Shown: positions 1-10,237, counted from the stretch's first letter. The stretch is 64,000 nucleotides of DNA from Prevotella sp. (GCA_017460515.1 JAFUAY010000012.1:1-64000), one strand, 5' to 3'. Notes: a model not told the origin generated them from the sequence alone. Numbers and translations are program-made.

Positions 1-324
<324 letters not shown>

Positions 325-355
325 CTAAAAATGATGATTTGTTTTAAAACGACGG

Positions 356-387
356 CAAAGGTACAAAGATTTTCCCAAAAATGCAAA
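356..387 (-). promoter_or_regulatory. Promoter of nifJ
   Basis: On the minus strand TTTG (384-387) and TACCTTTG (356-363) are separated by 20 bp, which matches the Bacteroidota sigma-ABfr consensus (-33 TTTG, -7 TAnnTTTG). The start of transcription would be near 350, giving a leader of about 80 nt before the ATG at 270. Confidence 0.7.
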
Positions 388-419
388 GCGGAGATTGCAA
401 AATAATGCAAACTCCGCTT
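386..419 (-). terminator. Hairpin after the FadL-like gene
   Basis: AAGCGGAG (386-393) pairs with CTCCGCTT (412-419), and an inner TTGCA/TGCAA pair extends the stem. It follows the stop of the FadL-like gene at 442 on the minus strand and precedes a T-rich stretch. It overlaps the -33 element of the nifJ promoter. Confidence 0.5.
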
Positions 420-441
420 GTTTTGGTTTTGTCTAAATTAT

Positions 442-2091
442 TTAGAAGGTATAACCGAGGGTGAAAAGCAGTTGGTGACGCTTGTTCGAGACATCGGTAG
501 TAGTGCCTATATTAGTGACTTTAGCACCAGAAGACTCAATGAACGATGTATCCTGGAAGGGATGGAAAGTACCGTTGGTAACACTGTACTGATAGGCAAT
601 GTCAAAATTAATCTTATCAAAACGGAAACCAAGACCACAAGTGAAACGATTGGTATCACTCCAGTTGGTATAGTCGGCAGTAGAGCTATAGCAGTTGCCC
701 TCAGAATCAAGCATATTGTCGCGTACACCGTTCTTCTGATACATAGGTGAAACATAATTATAACCCAAACGGATGGCAACATCGGTCTCAGGTTTGAATT
801 CGGCACCTAGTTTCAGCGTATGTACACCCTTCAGCGAATGTTCAGTGTTACTGTTCATCACGCGGTCACTATGAGATTCGCGATTATCAAACTCGTCATA
901 GCCGTCAATGACACGGGTATCGGCTGAACTGCAATCGGAATACTCATAAGAGGCTCCCAAAGCCAAGTAATTTCCAATGGTATGACCAAGGCTGGCACCA
1001 AACTTCCAAGGCGTATAATACAGATACTTCAGACTTTCAGAACTTTTCCATGAATCGCCACCGTAGTTATGAACAATAGGATCTGCCGCATTACGCAGAG
1101 TGGTAAAGTTCTCCGACTTAAGTTCGTACCACGTAGGAGTGGTAACGGAAAGGCCCACACGGAAAGGAGATTCAGCAATAGGACGGAAAATGAAGCCCAA
1201 CTTAACATCAAAACCAGTGCCCGTAATCTTCCTCTCATCCGTAAGGGTGTACTGGCCAATGTCCTTGTTTCCGGCATCGAGCACATTTTCTGAATATACA
1301 CTATAGCCTTTGTAGTTCATGTAGTGAAGGCCCATAGTTATTCCCAGATAGAAACGGTTGTTGATATTTCCGCTAATATTGAAATCGAAGTCGGAAATCC
1401 ATCCGCTATGCGCACGATCGAAATTATACGCACTTGCTTCTTCATATGTATTGGTGGGGATGATATTACCCTTGCTGTCCTTGTTGTTCACATCATCCAT
1501 CGTAACAGCATTGGTGTACATATAGTCGAGCTGGGTATAGGGATAAGCACGCTCGGAACTGCTGTTGTTACGCCAACCTATCCACTCTTTATCCTTGTTG
1601 GTATCAAGGAAATATCCGCCTTGAAGATCGCTGCCAAGAGTGCTCTTACCAACGATATGTTTGGACAAGGATGACTGATAGAGTGAGTTGGTGGCACTCA
1701 GAATCTGGTCGAAATTACGACTCTTATGATAGTTGACACCAAAGTTAAGAAATGAAGTTGGTCCGGCTTGCATGGAGTAAACGAAACCAATCTGATCAAA
1801 ACTGGGATTGGTCTTCCCCACGTTGTCAAACTTATGGGCATCTTGCTGAGAAACAACACCTAACGACATGCTAACCATGCTGTGGCGAAACAGACCGATT
1901 GCGGCAGGATTGGTAGAAATCGTAGAGATTTCAGCACCCAGTGCATCGAGTGCACCTCCCATACCCACATAACGGGCTGTTCCGTTCAGATCACTACCAA
2001 GTGCACGGGCATTCTCGTATGTATCCTGAGCAGCTGCTGACATACTGGTCAGCAATAATGCTGCGATAATAATCCTCTTATTCATAGTCAT
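442..2091 (-). CDS. FadL/OmpP1-type outer membrane protein
   Basis: 549 residues with a Sec signal peptide (MNKRIIIAALLLTSMSAAAQ) followed by an N-terminal region typical of the OmpP1/FadL/TodX family (ARYVGMGGALDALGAEISTIS then NPAAIGLFR), where the small NPA motif belongs to the N-terminal hatch. The rest alternates aromatic and polar residues as in a beta barrel, and the chain ends in GYTF with a terminal Phe. FadL members carry hydrophobic compounds across the outer membrane; the substrate here is unknown. The start could be two codons later (MNKR, 2085). It lies 50 bp downstream of the Tyr/Trp-rich secreted protein gene and is probably cotranscribed with it. Confidence 0.8.
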   Translation of the reverse strand: MTMNKRIIIAALLLTSMSAAAQDTYENARALGSDLNGTARYVGMGGALDALGAEISTISTNPAAIGLFRHSMVSMSLGVVSQQDAHKFDNVGKTNPSFDQIGFVYSMQAGPTSFLNFGVNYHKSRNFDQILSATNSLYQSSLSKHIVGKSTLGSDLQGGYFLDTNKDKEWIGWRNNSSSERAYPYTQLDYMYTNAVTMDDVNNKDSKGNIIPTNTYEEASAYNFDRAHSGWISDFDFNISGNINNRFYLGITMGLHYMNYKGYSVYSENVLDAGNKDIGQYTLTDERKITGTGFDVKLGFIFRPIAESPFRVGLSVTTPTWYELKSENFTTLRNAADPIVHNYGGDSWKSSESLKYLYYTPWKFGASLGHTIGNYLALGASYEYSDCSSADTRVIDGYDEFDNRESHSDRVMNSNTEHSLKGVHTLKLGAEFKPETDVAIRLGYNYVSPMYQKNGVRDNMLDSEGNCYSSTADYTNWSDTNRFTCGLGFRFDKINFDIAYQYSVTNGTFHPFQDTSFIESSGAKVTNIGTTTDVSNKRHQLLFTLGYTF

Positions 2092-2141
2092 ATCATGATG
2101 AAGTGATTAATGTCTTATTTCTTGAAATGTTTTCTTAAGAA

Positions 2142-3029
2142 CTAACGTCTTCTACTTGAACCGCCACTACGAGTGCCGCCTCCCATACTTCCACTGCGAG
2201 AACTGCCACCCATGCTTCCACTGCGAGAGGATCCGCCTGATGAATAAGAACCGCTGCTGCCTACCGAACTACGAGAACTGCTACCATAGCTAAAGGAACG
2301 GGAAGAGCCGGAATTGCTATTGTTAGAACGGCTGCTGTTAACGTTGGAATTATATGAACGGTTGCGATTGGGGTTCACAGAGTTGGAATTATTCCGCATA
2401 GAACCTGTCGATGAACTACGATACGAACCGCCAGAATTATGAGTATAACCGTAACGGTTGATGGTTCCAGCACCAATCGTACTATGACGGGAACGATTCA
2501 TTGATGAGGTATAATGGCGATGATAGTAGGGACGATGCCAATAGTAACTACCCCACCCCCAACCGTAATGGCGGTAATACCAGGGATCATAATAGCCTAC
2601 ATGCCAGCTCCAAGGGGTATGATACCAGGGATCATACCAATAATAGGAATCATACCAGGGATAATAGCTGGAGTAATACCAGGGAGAATGCCATACAGAC
2701 ACGCTCCAACCATCGCTGCGTCCACGATCATAACCCTCCCAATAAGCATCACTGGGAGTATAGCCGTCCCAACGAGACATCTGACGAGTGATGGCAAAAT
2801 CGTCACCCAACGAGTCGGGATATACACCTATTTCATTATTAAAGTCGATGATATCATTGCCAGCTGAATAGTCACTGATAGGTTCGTAGTGACTGTTGCG
2901 CCGATAGTAATCATCTTTTGACTGCTCCACATTCTTCTTCGTAGGCACGAAGTACATGTCGTCATCCTGCGCAAAAAAAGTCAGCGGAAGCGAACTCATC
3001 AACACGGATATAAGAAGAAATCTTTTCAT
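2142..3029 (-). CDS. Secreted Tyr/Trp-rich protein with Ser/Gly/Arg tail
   Basis: 295 residues. A signal peptide (MKRFLLISVLMSSLPLTFFAQD) is followed by a charged segment, then a middle part of about residues 110-175 dominated by Tyr, Trp, Pro and His (for example WYYSSYYPWYDSYYWYDPWY), and a C-terminal third of Ser, Arg, Asn and Gly including two copies of SRSGSMGG. I do not recognise a catalytic domain. The composition suggests a surface or periplasmic structural or matrix protein, but this is inference. It precedes the FadL-like gene in the same orientation. Confidence 0.75.
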   Translation of the reverse strand: MKRFLLISVLMSSLPLTFFAQDDDMYFVPTKKNVEQSKDDYYRRNSHYEPISDYSAGNDIIDFNNEIGVYPDSLGDDFAITRQMSRWDGYTPSDAYWEGYDRGRSDGWSVSVWHSPWYYSSYYPWYDSYYWYDPWYHTPWSWHVGYYDPWYYRHYGWGWGSYYWHRPYYHRHYTSSMNRSRHSTIGAGTINRYGYTHNSGGSYRSSSTGSMRNNSNSVNPNRNRSYNSNVNSSRSNNSNSGSSRSFSYGSSSRSSVGSSGSYSSGGSSRSGSMGGSSRSGSMGGGTRSGGSSRRR

Positions 3030-3058
3030 ATTCTCTGATTTTAATATTTTCTACGATG

Positions 3059-3066
3059 CAAAAATA
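3059..3066 (-). promoter_or_regulatory. -7 element for the Tyr/Trp-rich protein operon
   Basis: TATTTTTG on the minus strand lies about 30 bp before the ATG at 3029. A second TACCTTTG occurs at 3082-3089, so two alternative -7 elements are possible; no clear -33 element was found for either. Confidence 0.45.
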
Positions 3067-3132
3067 TAACATTTTTCATTGCAAAGGTACGGAAAAACCC
3101 TAAACGATGATAGGATTTCCCCTATTTTTTTA

Positions 3133-3140
3133 TAAATTTG
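3133..3140 (+). promoter_or_regulatory. -7 element of prmA
   Basis: TAAATTTG followed by CACC fits TAnnTTTG. It lies 21 bp before the ATG at 3162, so the TTG at 3138 cannot be the translation start. Confidence 0.55.
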
Positions 3141-3161
3141 CACCAAAAACAAGAACTAATT

Positions 3162-4049
3162 ATGAAATATTTTGAAGTAGACTTCCATATATCATCGCCT
3201 GAAGAGCTGATGCAGGATTCACGCGACATACTTTCTGCGCTCTTGGGTGAGGCTGGTTTTGAGACATTCGAAGAAACGGTCGATGGTCTAAAAGGATATG
3301 TACAACAGACGATGTTCAGTCAGCAAAATCTGGATACCAGTCTGATGGCGTTTCCCTTTGAGAATGTAACAATCAATTATGAGATTAGAGAGGCAGAAGA
3401 CAAAGACTGGAATGAACAATGGGAACAGGAAGGCTTTGAACCAATCGTTGTGGTGAATAACAAGACTATCATCGTTCATGATGGGCGACATCTGCCCACA
3501 GATACAAGTTTATATCAATCACCTGTCACTGAAATAGAGATTGATGCGCATCTGGCATTCGGAACAGGAACACACGAGACGACCCAGATGATATTGGAAA
3601 CATTGTTGGAACAGAGATTGGAGGGATGTCGGGTGCTGGATTGCGGATGCGGAACGGGAATACTCGGAATCGCTGCTCTGAAACTCGGCGCCAGGGAATC
3701 AGTAGGCTATGATATCGATGAATGGAGTGTAGAGAATGCCCGCCACAATGCCGTTATTAACAGAGTTGATGAGCATTTCATTTCACACTTAGGCGATGCA
3801 ACTATATTAGATAGCATACCTGAAAAATTTGACTTTGTACTGGCCAACATCAATCGAAATATCCTGTTAGCCGACATGGAGGCCTTCAGAAGAAAAATGA
3901 TGACAGGCGCAACACTGGTCCTCAGCGGATTCTATCACACTGATGTACCCTCGCTTGTTGAAAAAGCACAACTATTGGGATTCACCATGGCTTACGAGAA
4001 GCAGAAAAGTGACTGGGCTTGTCTGGTCTTTCGACTTAACAAAGCATAA
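3162..4049 (+). CDS. prmA: Ribosomal protein L11 methyltransferase PrmA
   Basis: 295 residues from ATG 3162 (MKYFEVDFHI). It is an SAM-dependent methyltransferase that modifies ribosomal protein L11. The N-terminal substrate-recognition part is followed by the FGTGTHETT motif (about residue 125) and the SAM-binding loop VLDCGCGTGILGI, then VLANINRNIL corresponding to the catalytic-side NxxxN(I/R) segment of PrmA. An upstream in-frame TTG at 3138 is rejected because it lies inside the predicted -7 element. The 3' end overlaps the opposing membrane-protein gene by 14 bp. Confidence 0.93.
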   Translation: MKYFEVDFHISSPEELMQDSRDILSALLGEAGFETFEETVDGLKGYVQQTMFSQQNLDTSLMAFPFENVTINYEIREAEDKDWNEQWEQEGFEPIVVVNNKTIIVHDGRHLPTDTSLYQSPVTEIEIDAHLAFGTGTHETTQMILETLLEQRLEGCRVLDCGCGTGILGIAALKLGARESVGYDIDEWSVENARHNAVINRVDEHFISHLGDATILDSIPEKFDFVLANINRNILLADMEAFRRKMMTGATLVLSGFYHTDVPSLVEKAQLLGFTMAYEKQKSDWACLVFRLNKA

Positions 4050-4623
4050 ACACATACCTAACTGACACAAGAAATTGCCAAAAGAACAGATAGCTAATCA
4101 GCAGCGGTGCTCCCTTGCAGAGGCCGAAAATCATAGCCTCAATCACACTTCGAAATGAGAAGAAAGAATGCGTAAGTAAACCGTAGGTCGTACTAGTAAC
4201 AATGATAATGAAAGACAGTATGGGTACCAAAGCGTGACTAAAAGGAGATGGATACAGCTGACCCGTAGCTGAGAGAAGAATAGCATGAGGAATAAATGTC
4301 AAAAGTGCAATGACAGCGAAACAGATCATCATCACACCAATTGAAATCCGACGGGACACTCGTTCACGATAACTTGAGGAGGATTTTAAGATACGACTAC
4401 GCAGCAAACAGCCGAACGAAATAGAGAGAAGGATAATCCAAAGCAGTACCGGTGACAAGAGCGAAGAAGTGAATTCTCCAAAGAACCAGCGGACGCCCTC
4501 ACTGGAGATGAGCGACTGTACATTCTCTATCATTAGCGCAGACAACACCCATGAAGAAAAAATGAGTATGAGCTCGCCAATAATCATTAAGCCTACGAAC
4601 CACGATACCAATCTATTCATCAT
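4036..4623 (-). CDS. Small polytopic membrane protein, weakly AbgT-like
   Basis: 195 residues with about five hydrophobic segments. The stretch LYPSPFSHALVPILSFIII and the following TTYGLLTHSF...VIEAMIFGL... LFFWQFLV recall the C-terminal half of AbgT-family transporters (sPFlhgivPi...YG...D.ik.m...FFaaQF), but the protein is less than half the family length. The similarity is from memory of the family pattern and is not proven. Its ATG overlaps the end of the response-regulator gene (GATGATGAATAG), so translation is probably coupled to it. The 3' end overlaps prmA. Confidence 0.65.
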   Translation of the reverse strand: MMNRLVSWFVGLMIIGELILIFSSWVLSALMIENVQSLISSEGVRWFFGEFTSSLLSPVLLWIILLSISFGCLLRSRILKSSSSYRERVSRRISIGVMMICFAVIALLTFIPHAILLSATGQLYPSPFSHALVPILSFIIIVTSTTYGLLTHSFFSFRSVIEAMIFGLCKGAPLLISYLFFWQFLVSVRYVFMLC

Positions 4624-5332
4624 CTGCTACCAGGTTGTCAATATCAATAATGCGAAGTTCAAGAGCGCGGACCACCAGACGTGTGGCATTAACGCCCGAA
4701 GTGCCATCAGGGAACAGTTTCTGAACCAGTTCGTTCTGTCGCTTCTCCAAGCTCTTCACACCGAAAGGCATACCACGGAGTTGAGTAATCTGATCCTTCG
4801 TATAACCCAAGGCGAGATGACGCAGGAAACGCTCATCATATTCATCTATCTCATAATTCACAGCGGCCTCCTGAAGAGCAATCTGTGAAGTGACACTACG
4901 CTTGAAACGCTCCACAATCTTGCGAAGGATAGGTTCGTTGAAAACCAGTTGCTTGCCGTCAAGAACGGATATCACATCATGACGTGTCAGCAACTCACCA
5001 GTCTTCAGGATAATACCGTCAGCACCGGCATCAAGCACATCGACCCAAAGCTTCTCGTTTAAAATCTCTCCAGTGAAGATAAGTACCTTTATCTGCGAAT
5101 GCAACTCCTTGGTCTGTCGGCATAACTCAACGCCTACTGTCGTTGAACCACCAAGTCCTAAATCAAGAAGTACCAGATCGGGAACCTGATTCTTCAGCAG
5201 TTTCCAATAAGAGGCTTCATTATCAGCGGTACCAATCACCTCTGCTTCTGGTATCTCATGACGGATAATACCTTCAGTTCCCTTCAGCTCAAGGGGAACA
5301 TCTTCTACAATGATTACTTTGAAGTTTTGCAT
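4613..5332 (-). CDS. Response regulator with receiver domain and HTH-like C-terminus
   Basis: 239 residues. The receiver domain spans about residues 1-125, with acidic ED at 10-11, phosphoacceptor D57 (LVLLDLGLGG), T87 and K110. The C-terminal part (about 160-239: ERFLRHLALGYTKDQIT ... GVKSLEKRQNELVQKLF) resembles a LuxR-type helix-turn-helix and is of the sort named DUF5932 in Bacteroidota regulators as I recall it. The ATG lies inside the 3' end of the sensor kinase gene (19-bp overlap), so it is the cognate partner. Targets are unknown; the operon suggests a link to sugar-acid use. Confidence 0.85.
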   Translation of the reverse strand: MQNFKVIIVEDVPLELKGTEGIIRHEIPEAEVIGTADNEASYWKLLKNQVPDLVLLDLGLGGSTTVGVELCRQTKELHSQIKVLIFTGEILNEKLWVDVLDAGADGIILKTGELLTRHDVISVLDGKQLVFNEPILRKIVERFKRSVTSQIALQEAAVNYEIDEYDERFLRHLALGYTKDQITQLRGMPFGVKSLEKRQNELVQKLFPDGTSGVNATRLVVRALELRIIDIDNLVADDE

Positions 5333-8300
5333 ACGTATCTGGGTAAAATAATGGATATTCGTGTACCTTCATCAGTCGGTTCAGCCTGAATGCCACAACC
5401 TCTGCAACGAGTGGCCTCACCGTGTTCGCGGATAATCTGCCGACAAATAAGGTAAGGGATATTGGCAGCAACACTAGGCAAGAAACTGACAGAATAAACG
5501 TCTGGAAGCATCACAGTGCATCCTATATACTGATCATCCTTGGGATAATACTCTACTTGAAGCTTCTTGCTGGGACATTGTTTGCGGAGTATATCCATCA
5601 GATAAGAGATCATGTTCTCATCACCCCAAACATCATGTTCCAAACGGGAAAGATGAAGCTTCGCCCCATCAATCTGACGCTGTGCCTGGAGACTAAGCAT
5701 TCCATATAAATCACGGTAATAACTAATCACCTCGGGCAGGTCTTCATTATCATCGTTCTCAACCAGCTGTCTAATGCGGCTGGGATAGTACATCGTCTCA
5801 TGCTTCAAGGCCGATAGACAGTTGTCTATCACCTGATTGCTGACATGAAGACGTGCCTCTTCCATCTGTTCTTTACGCAATTCGTCACTGAGAAGTTCAA
5901 TACTGTCTTCCTGTTTCTGATGTCGAAGGGCCCGGCGATGAATGGCATAAAGCAATAAAAGGCCTACTGAAAGCAGAATACAGATTAGAATAAATACTAA
6001 CAGGATTATCGCAACAGTATGATTGGTCTGTGAACGTTCCATGCGCTGGCAATAGTCTTCAAGCTGTGTATCAGCTGATAACTCTTTGAACAATAACGTA
6101 TAAATACGGTTATTATAGACATATAGATTCCACTGATGGAGTGCCAATGCTGCTACAGCAGTCTCGTTACGCATTAGAAGGACAATACTGTAGTTGAGGG
6201 GAATATTCTGATGAAGCCAGTTTACTTCAGAAGGAATTGCGGAAAGGTCGCCCAGAAACTGAAGGGTATCTTTGTCGGAAGGTCTTGACGAATGGTAATA
6301 TGCATTGAGTGCATTCCTACACATATTAGTATATAAAAGAGCTCGTGCATGATTGCCCACCACATTGGAATAGTAGGCAGAATCTGCATAGACACTAGCC
6401 CTTGTCAAATAATCATTATCAACATTCTGCTGCGCCTGAAGGGATGATGAGAACAATAGGAATACCAGGATGAGACGCGTCAAGCCATTCGGCAGACGGA
6501 AGAAAAAACGACTACCACATCCTAAGACACTCTCAGCCTTGATGGCGCAAACAGAGAAAAGACTACTGGTCTTACGGTATTTCTCAATGATTCCACGGCA
6601 GTTCAGAAGCCCGAATCCATGGGTAAACTGTTCAGAAGGCTTTCTATCGAAAACATGACTTAACTCGTCTTCACTCATACCCTTGCCCGTATCAGAAACA
6701 GAAATCTCAACATAGTCATCATTATCAATAGCAGAAATCTCAACGACTCCCCCACTCGATGTGAACTTACGGCTATTATCAGCAAGGGTATTGAGCATGA
6801 AAAGAGTCAGCACTCGATCTGCCTTAACTACGGAAGAGGTAGGATGGACAGTCAAATTCACCCCCTTTAACGTGAAACTCTTACGACTATGAGCCATAAA
6901 GTCAAAAAGAGGCTGCAAGGGAAATGATTCGATATGAAGTTTCAGCTGTCCCTGACGTAATTGGATCCATTCTGTCAACAAGTCATTCTGCTCATTTATC
7001 TTATCAGTAAGCTCGCGCATATACTGTTTGTCCAAATTTGTATGAGACACCTCATAGATCATTCGATCAATAAAAGGAGTAATGCTGTTGACTAACGATA
7101 TCTTGGCACGTTGCTCCAAAAAACGACGTTCGTCCTCGCGAATATGAAGATGACAAAGATTCAATTCTTCCTGAAGCTCCTCCATCCGTTCATTTTCAGC
7201 AGTGTCAGCAGATTTCTTCCTGAAGTTAAAATGCAATTGCAGATATAGCACAAGGAGTATCAGCAAAAGAATGGCGACACCTAAGACCAAAAGCATAAAG
7301 TTCAAACGTGACACAGTATTGAAGAGCTGCGAAGCACGGGCTTCCAGCGAACGGTCCTGACGGGTCTGTTCCTGCAAATCAAGGTATATATTACGGTTGA
7401 TATCGCTCGACACCTTATCATCCATAAAAGCATATACAACACTGAGTTGCTCACGGATACTGGCCACCAGATCGGGGGCTTGATTAATTAACGTATCCGA
7501 CAAGGCGCGTTCTAAATAATAGATAGCTGAAGCGTTGTTGTCCTGTGCTCGAGAGCAAGAAGCAAGCGTTCGATAAGCTCCTGCTATCTGGTACACATCG
7601 CCATACTGTTGGAACAGACATAGTGCCGTCTCAGCTAATTGTAATGGTAATTGGTCGGGATAAACATCGTCAACATTGATAAAACGGAGTGCCAACATAT
7701 TGTCATTTAACAAACGCTCGCGACTTATAGGATCAATCAGATGCTCAGCTAATGCTTCCAGTGAATTGGCTTCAAAATATGGGTAGTTATGCTGGCGTGA
7801 TATACGTAAACAGCGCAGTAAGTATTCGAACTCTTGCTGATTAATTTCTTCTTGAGTTCCTTCAGTAAGAATACCTCCTGCACCTACATTATACAAATAG
7901 TTCAAATACTGAGCAGTATCTTGCTGAATTTCATCGGGTTTAAAGCATTTCAGTGCATCAATACTTTTCAATTCAAGACCTACATAATAATAATAGGTGG
8001 AAGTAACGATAGCAAGCTCGGATTCGGCATATAGCAGACGGCGTTTCTGAGCATCGGAAAGCGTTCCCCTTTCTTCATTAATACGATTGAGTGCTTTCAA
8101 CGCCTGCTGACGAAAATCATAGAACTCACGATTGTGAGAACGACGTTGACACAAACGCATCTGCTGAATATAGGAAATCAGCAGTTCTAATTGGTTGTCT
8201 GTAATTTGAGAAATGGTGTCCAAATACGATGATGCATCGTCATATTGCATACGGGCTGTAAGGACAAAAGCCAAATTATTGAAGGCCTCAGCCTTGGCAT

Positions 8301-8481
8301 CATGATGGACTTTATGATCACTGAGGACTCTCAGTGCATACTGTTCTGTTGAGTCAAGAGAACGATAATGATAGGTATAGGAAAGAGAATTCAGCTTGTC
8401 CACCACTTGCCTATCTGACGGTGAACAAGCTGAAAAAAGAAGTAAGGGAATCAGTAGCTTAAGCGCGAGCCTTGGCAACAT
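5314..8481 (-). CDS. Large lipoprotein-like sensor histidine kinase with two membrane modules
   Basis: 1055 residues from ATG 8481 ([10 protein letters not shown], lipobox LLFSAC with Cys19); earlier in-frame ATGs at 8526 and 8514 would lengthen the overlap with eda. Numbers below use the 8526 frame. Residues 40-400 are TPR-like helical repeats, 409-433 a membrane segment, 440-530 coiled coil, then an ATPase domain with N-box [10 protein letters not shown] (579-588), DTGKGM (612-617) and GFGLLN (637-642). Residues 682-699 look like an internal signal sequence, another TM is at about 830-857, and a second cytoplasmic part carries LKHET with His909 and a degenerate ATPase-like end. No histidine is seen in the usual place before the first ATPase domain. 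This resembles the DUF5112/DUF5113 kinases of Bacteroidales. Confidence 0.85.
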   Translation of the reverse strand: MLPRLALKLLIPLLLFSACSPSDRQVVDKLNSLSYTYHYRSLDSTEQYALRVLSDHKVHHDAKAEAFNNLAFVLTARMQYDDASSYLDTISQITDNQLELLISYIQQMRLCQRRSHNREFYDFRQQALKALNRINEERGTLSDAQKRRLLYAESELAIVTSTYYYYVGLELKSIDALKCFKPDEIQQDTAQYLNYLYNVGAGGILTEGTQEEINQQEFEYLLRCLRISRQHNYPYFEANSLEALAEHLIDPISRERLLNDNMLALRFINVDDVYPDQLPLQLAETALCLFQQYGDVYQIAGAYRTLASCSRAQDNNASAIYYLERALSDTLINQAPDLVASIREQLSVVYAFMDDKVSSDINRNIYLDLQEQTRQDRSLEARASQLFNTVSRLNFMLLVLGVAILLLILLVLYLQLHFNFRKKSADTAENERMEELQEELNLCHLHIREDERRFLEQRAKISLVNSITPFIDRMIYEVSHTNLDKQYMRELTDKINEQNDLLTEWIQLRQGQLKLHIESFPLQPLFDFMAHSRKSFTLKGVNLTVHPTSSVVKADRVLTLFMLNTLADNSRKFTSSGGVVEISAIDNDDYVEISVSDTGKGMSEDELSHVFDRKPSEQFTHGFGLLNCRGIIEKYRKTSSLFSVCAIKAESVLGCGSRFFFRLPNGLTRLILVFLLFSSSLQAQQNVDNDYLTRASVYADSAYYSNVVGNHARALLYTNMCRNALNAYYHSSRPSDKDTLQFLGDLSAIPSEVNWLHQNIPLNYSIVLLMRNETAVAALALHQWNLYVYNNRIYTLLFKELSADTQLEDYCQRMERSQTNHTVAIILLVFILICILLSVGLLLLYAIHRRALRHQKQEDSIELLSDELRKEQMEEARLHVSNQVIDNCLSALKHETMYYPSRIRQLVENDDNEDLPEVISYYRDLYGMLSLQAQRQIDGAKLHLSRLEHDVWGDENMISYLMDILRKQCPSKKLQVEYYPKDDQYIGCTVMLPDVYSVSFLPSVAANIPYLICRQIIREHGEATRCRGCGIQAEPTDEGTRISIILPRYVCKTSK

Positions 8482-9127
8482 AACCAAGTGCCTCCTTGCA
8501 CTTGTCGGTAACATACTGCCAATCACCGGCCTTCACCTTGTCAGATGGGAACAATTTTGAGCCCATACCAACGCAATAGACACCTGCCTTGAACCAATTC
8601 TTGAGGTTCTCCTCTTCAGGTGCAACGCCACCGGTTACCATAATCTTCGACCAAGGCATAGGAGCCTTCAAGCCTTTCACCATGTTAGGACCTACCACAT
8701 CACCAGGGAATACCTTCGTTAAGTCACAACCCAGCTCTTGAGCCTTACCAATCTCTGAGACTGTCATACAACCAGGACAGTAAGGTACCAAACGACGATT
8801 ACATATAGGTGCAATTTCAGGATTCAGCAGTGGACCCACTACGAAACAGGCACCTAATTGGATGTACATTGCAGCCGTAGGAGCATCAACGATGGAACCT
8901 ATACCCAATGCCAATTCTGGACATTCTTTGTCAGCCCACTTAACGAGCTCACCGAAAATCTCCTGAGCGAAGTCACCACGATTAGTAAATTCAAATGCAC
9001 GAACACCACCTTCATAGCATGCCTTCACCACATTCTTACAGGTCTCCAAATCCTTGTGATAGAACACGGGCACCATACCAGTATCGCCAATCTTCTTCAG
9101 GACAGCAATCTTATCAAACTTTGCCAT
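8459..9127 (-). CDS. eda: KDPG/KHG aldolase
   Basis: 222 residues. This class I aldolase cleaves 2-keto-3-deoxy-6-phosphogluconate to pyruvate and glyceraldehyde-3-phosphate. Visible features: Glu46 in FEFTNRG with Arg50, the glycine-rich IGSIVD, the VPYCPGC loop, the Schiff-base Lys138 in TKVFPGD, and the phosphate-binding VTGGVAP. The length is normal for the family. It follows kdgK by 35 bp, so the two steps of ketodeoxygluconate catabolism are encoded together, and its 3' end overlaps the start of the sensor kinase gene by 23 bp. Confidence 0.95.
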   Translation of the reverse strand: MAKFDKIAVLKKIGDTGMVPVFYHKDLETCKNVVKACYEGGVRAFEFTNRGDFAQEIFGELVKWADKECPELALGIGSIVDAPTAAMYIQLGACFVVGPLLNPEIAPICNRRLVPYCPGCMTVSEIGKAQELGCDLTKVFPGDVVGPNMVKGLKAPMPWSKIMVTGGVAPEEENLKNWFKAGVYCVGMGSKLFPSDKVKAGDWQYVTDKCKEALGYVAKARA

Positions 9128-9162
9128 AATTCTTAATTATCAATTTAAGTTCTTCAATTTGT

Positions 9163-10185
9163 TTAGCGCTGTACGCGACCATTAGCATTACCACCGGCAA
9201 GAGCTTCAACTTCGTCAACAGAAACAAGATTAAAGTCACCATTAATGGTATGCTTCAATGCAGAAGCAGCAACAGCAAACTCAAGAGCCTCGCCCTGAGT
9301 AGACTTTGTCAACAGGCCATGAATCAATCCACCAGAGAAAGAGTCACCGCCACCAACACGATCGATAATTGGATTAATCTCGTAACGCTTAGACTGATAG
9401 AACTCCTTACCATCATAAATAAGGGCTTTCCATCCGTTAAAAGTGGCTGAGAACGACTCACGCAGTGTAGACACAACATACTTAAAGCCGAACTCTTCAC
9501 GCATCTGCTTGAAGATTCCCTCATAGCCAGCAGCATCGGTCTGACCACCTTCAACATCAGCATCGGGCTTAAAGCCTAAGCAGAGTTCTGCATCTTCCTC
9601 ATTACCAATACATACATCGACATATTTCATCAATGGACGCATAATGCTGATTGCCTTCTCACTGGTCCACAGCTTCTTACGGAAGTTCAGGTCAACAGAC
9701 ACTGTCACTCCATGACGCTTGGCAGCCTCACAAGCGAGCTTTGTCAATTCTGCTGCCTTATCACTGATAGCAGGTGTAATTCCACTCCAATGGAACCAAG
9801 AAGCGCCTTCCATGATAGCATCGAAATCAAAATCAGAGGGATTTGCCTCAGCAATTGAAGAATGCGCGCGATCATAAATAACTTTTGAAGGACGCATCGA
9901 AGCACCCGTTTCAGCATAATAAAGACCCACACGATCACCACCACGAGCCACAAACTGAGTGTTTACGCCATAACGACGCAATGCATTGACTGCAATCTGA
10001 CCAATCTCACGCTTTGGAAGTTTGGAAACAAAATATGCATCATGACCATAGTTAGCTACAGAGATAGCTACATTGGCCTCACCTCCGCCAGGGATAATAC
10101 GGAATGATTCACTCTGAATAAAACGGTCGTTGCCTTGAGGCGACAGGCGAAGCATGATTTCGCCAAGTGTTACAATTTTTGCCAT
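9163..10185 (-). CDS. kdgK: 2-keto-3-deoxygluconate kinase, PfkB family
   Basis: 340 residues. PfkB/ribokinase-fold sugar kinase: N-terminal GEIMLRLSP, the substrate-side RIIPGGGEANVAISVANYG motif, and the C-terminal signature DRVGGGDSFSGG with catalytic Asp281. It would phosphorylate 2-keto-3-deoxygluconate, the end product of uronate and pectin breakdown, to the substrate of the downstream aldolase. The substrate call rests on family resemblance plus the adjacent eda. It has its own strong promoter and a candidate LacI-type operator upstream. Confidence 0.92.
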   Translation of the reverse strand: MAKIVTLGEIMLRLSPQGNDRFIQSESFRIIPGGGEANVAISVANYGHDAYFVSKLPKREIGQIAVNALRRYGVNTQFVARGGDRVGLYYAETGASMRPSKVIYDRAHSSIAEANPSDFDFDAIMEGASWFHWSGITPAISDKAAELTKLACEAAKRHGVTVSVDLNFRKKLWTSEKAISIMRPLMKYVDVCIGNEEDAELCLGFKPDADVEGGQTDAAGYEGIFKQMREEFGFKYVVSTLRESFSATFNGWKALIYDGKEFYQSKRYEINPIIDRVGGGDSFSGGLIHGLLTKSTQGEALEFAVAASALKHTINGDFNLVSVDEVEALAGGNANGRVQR

Positions 10186-10237
10186 TGTGTTAATTGTTTG
10201 ATTTGTATAGATTTAAACTTGTTTTCGTTTGCATGGG

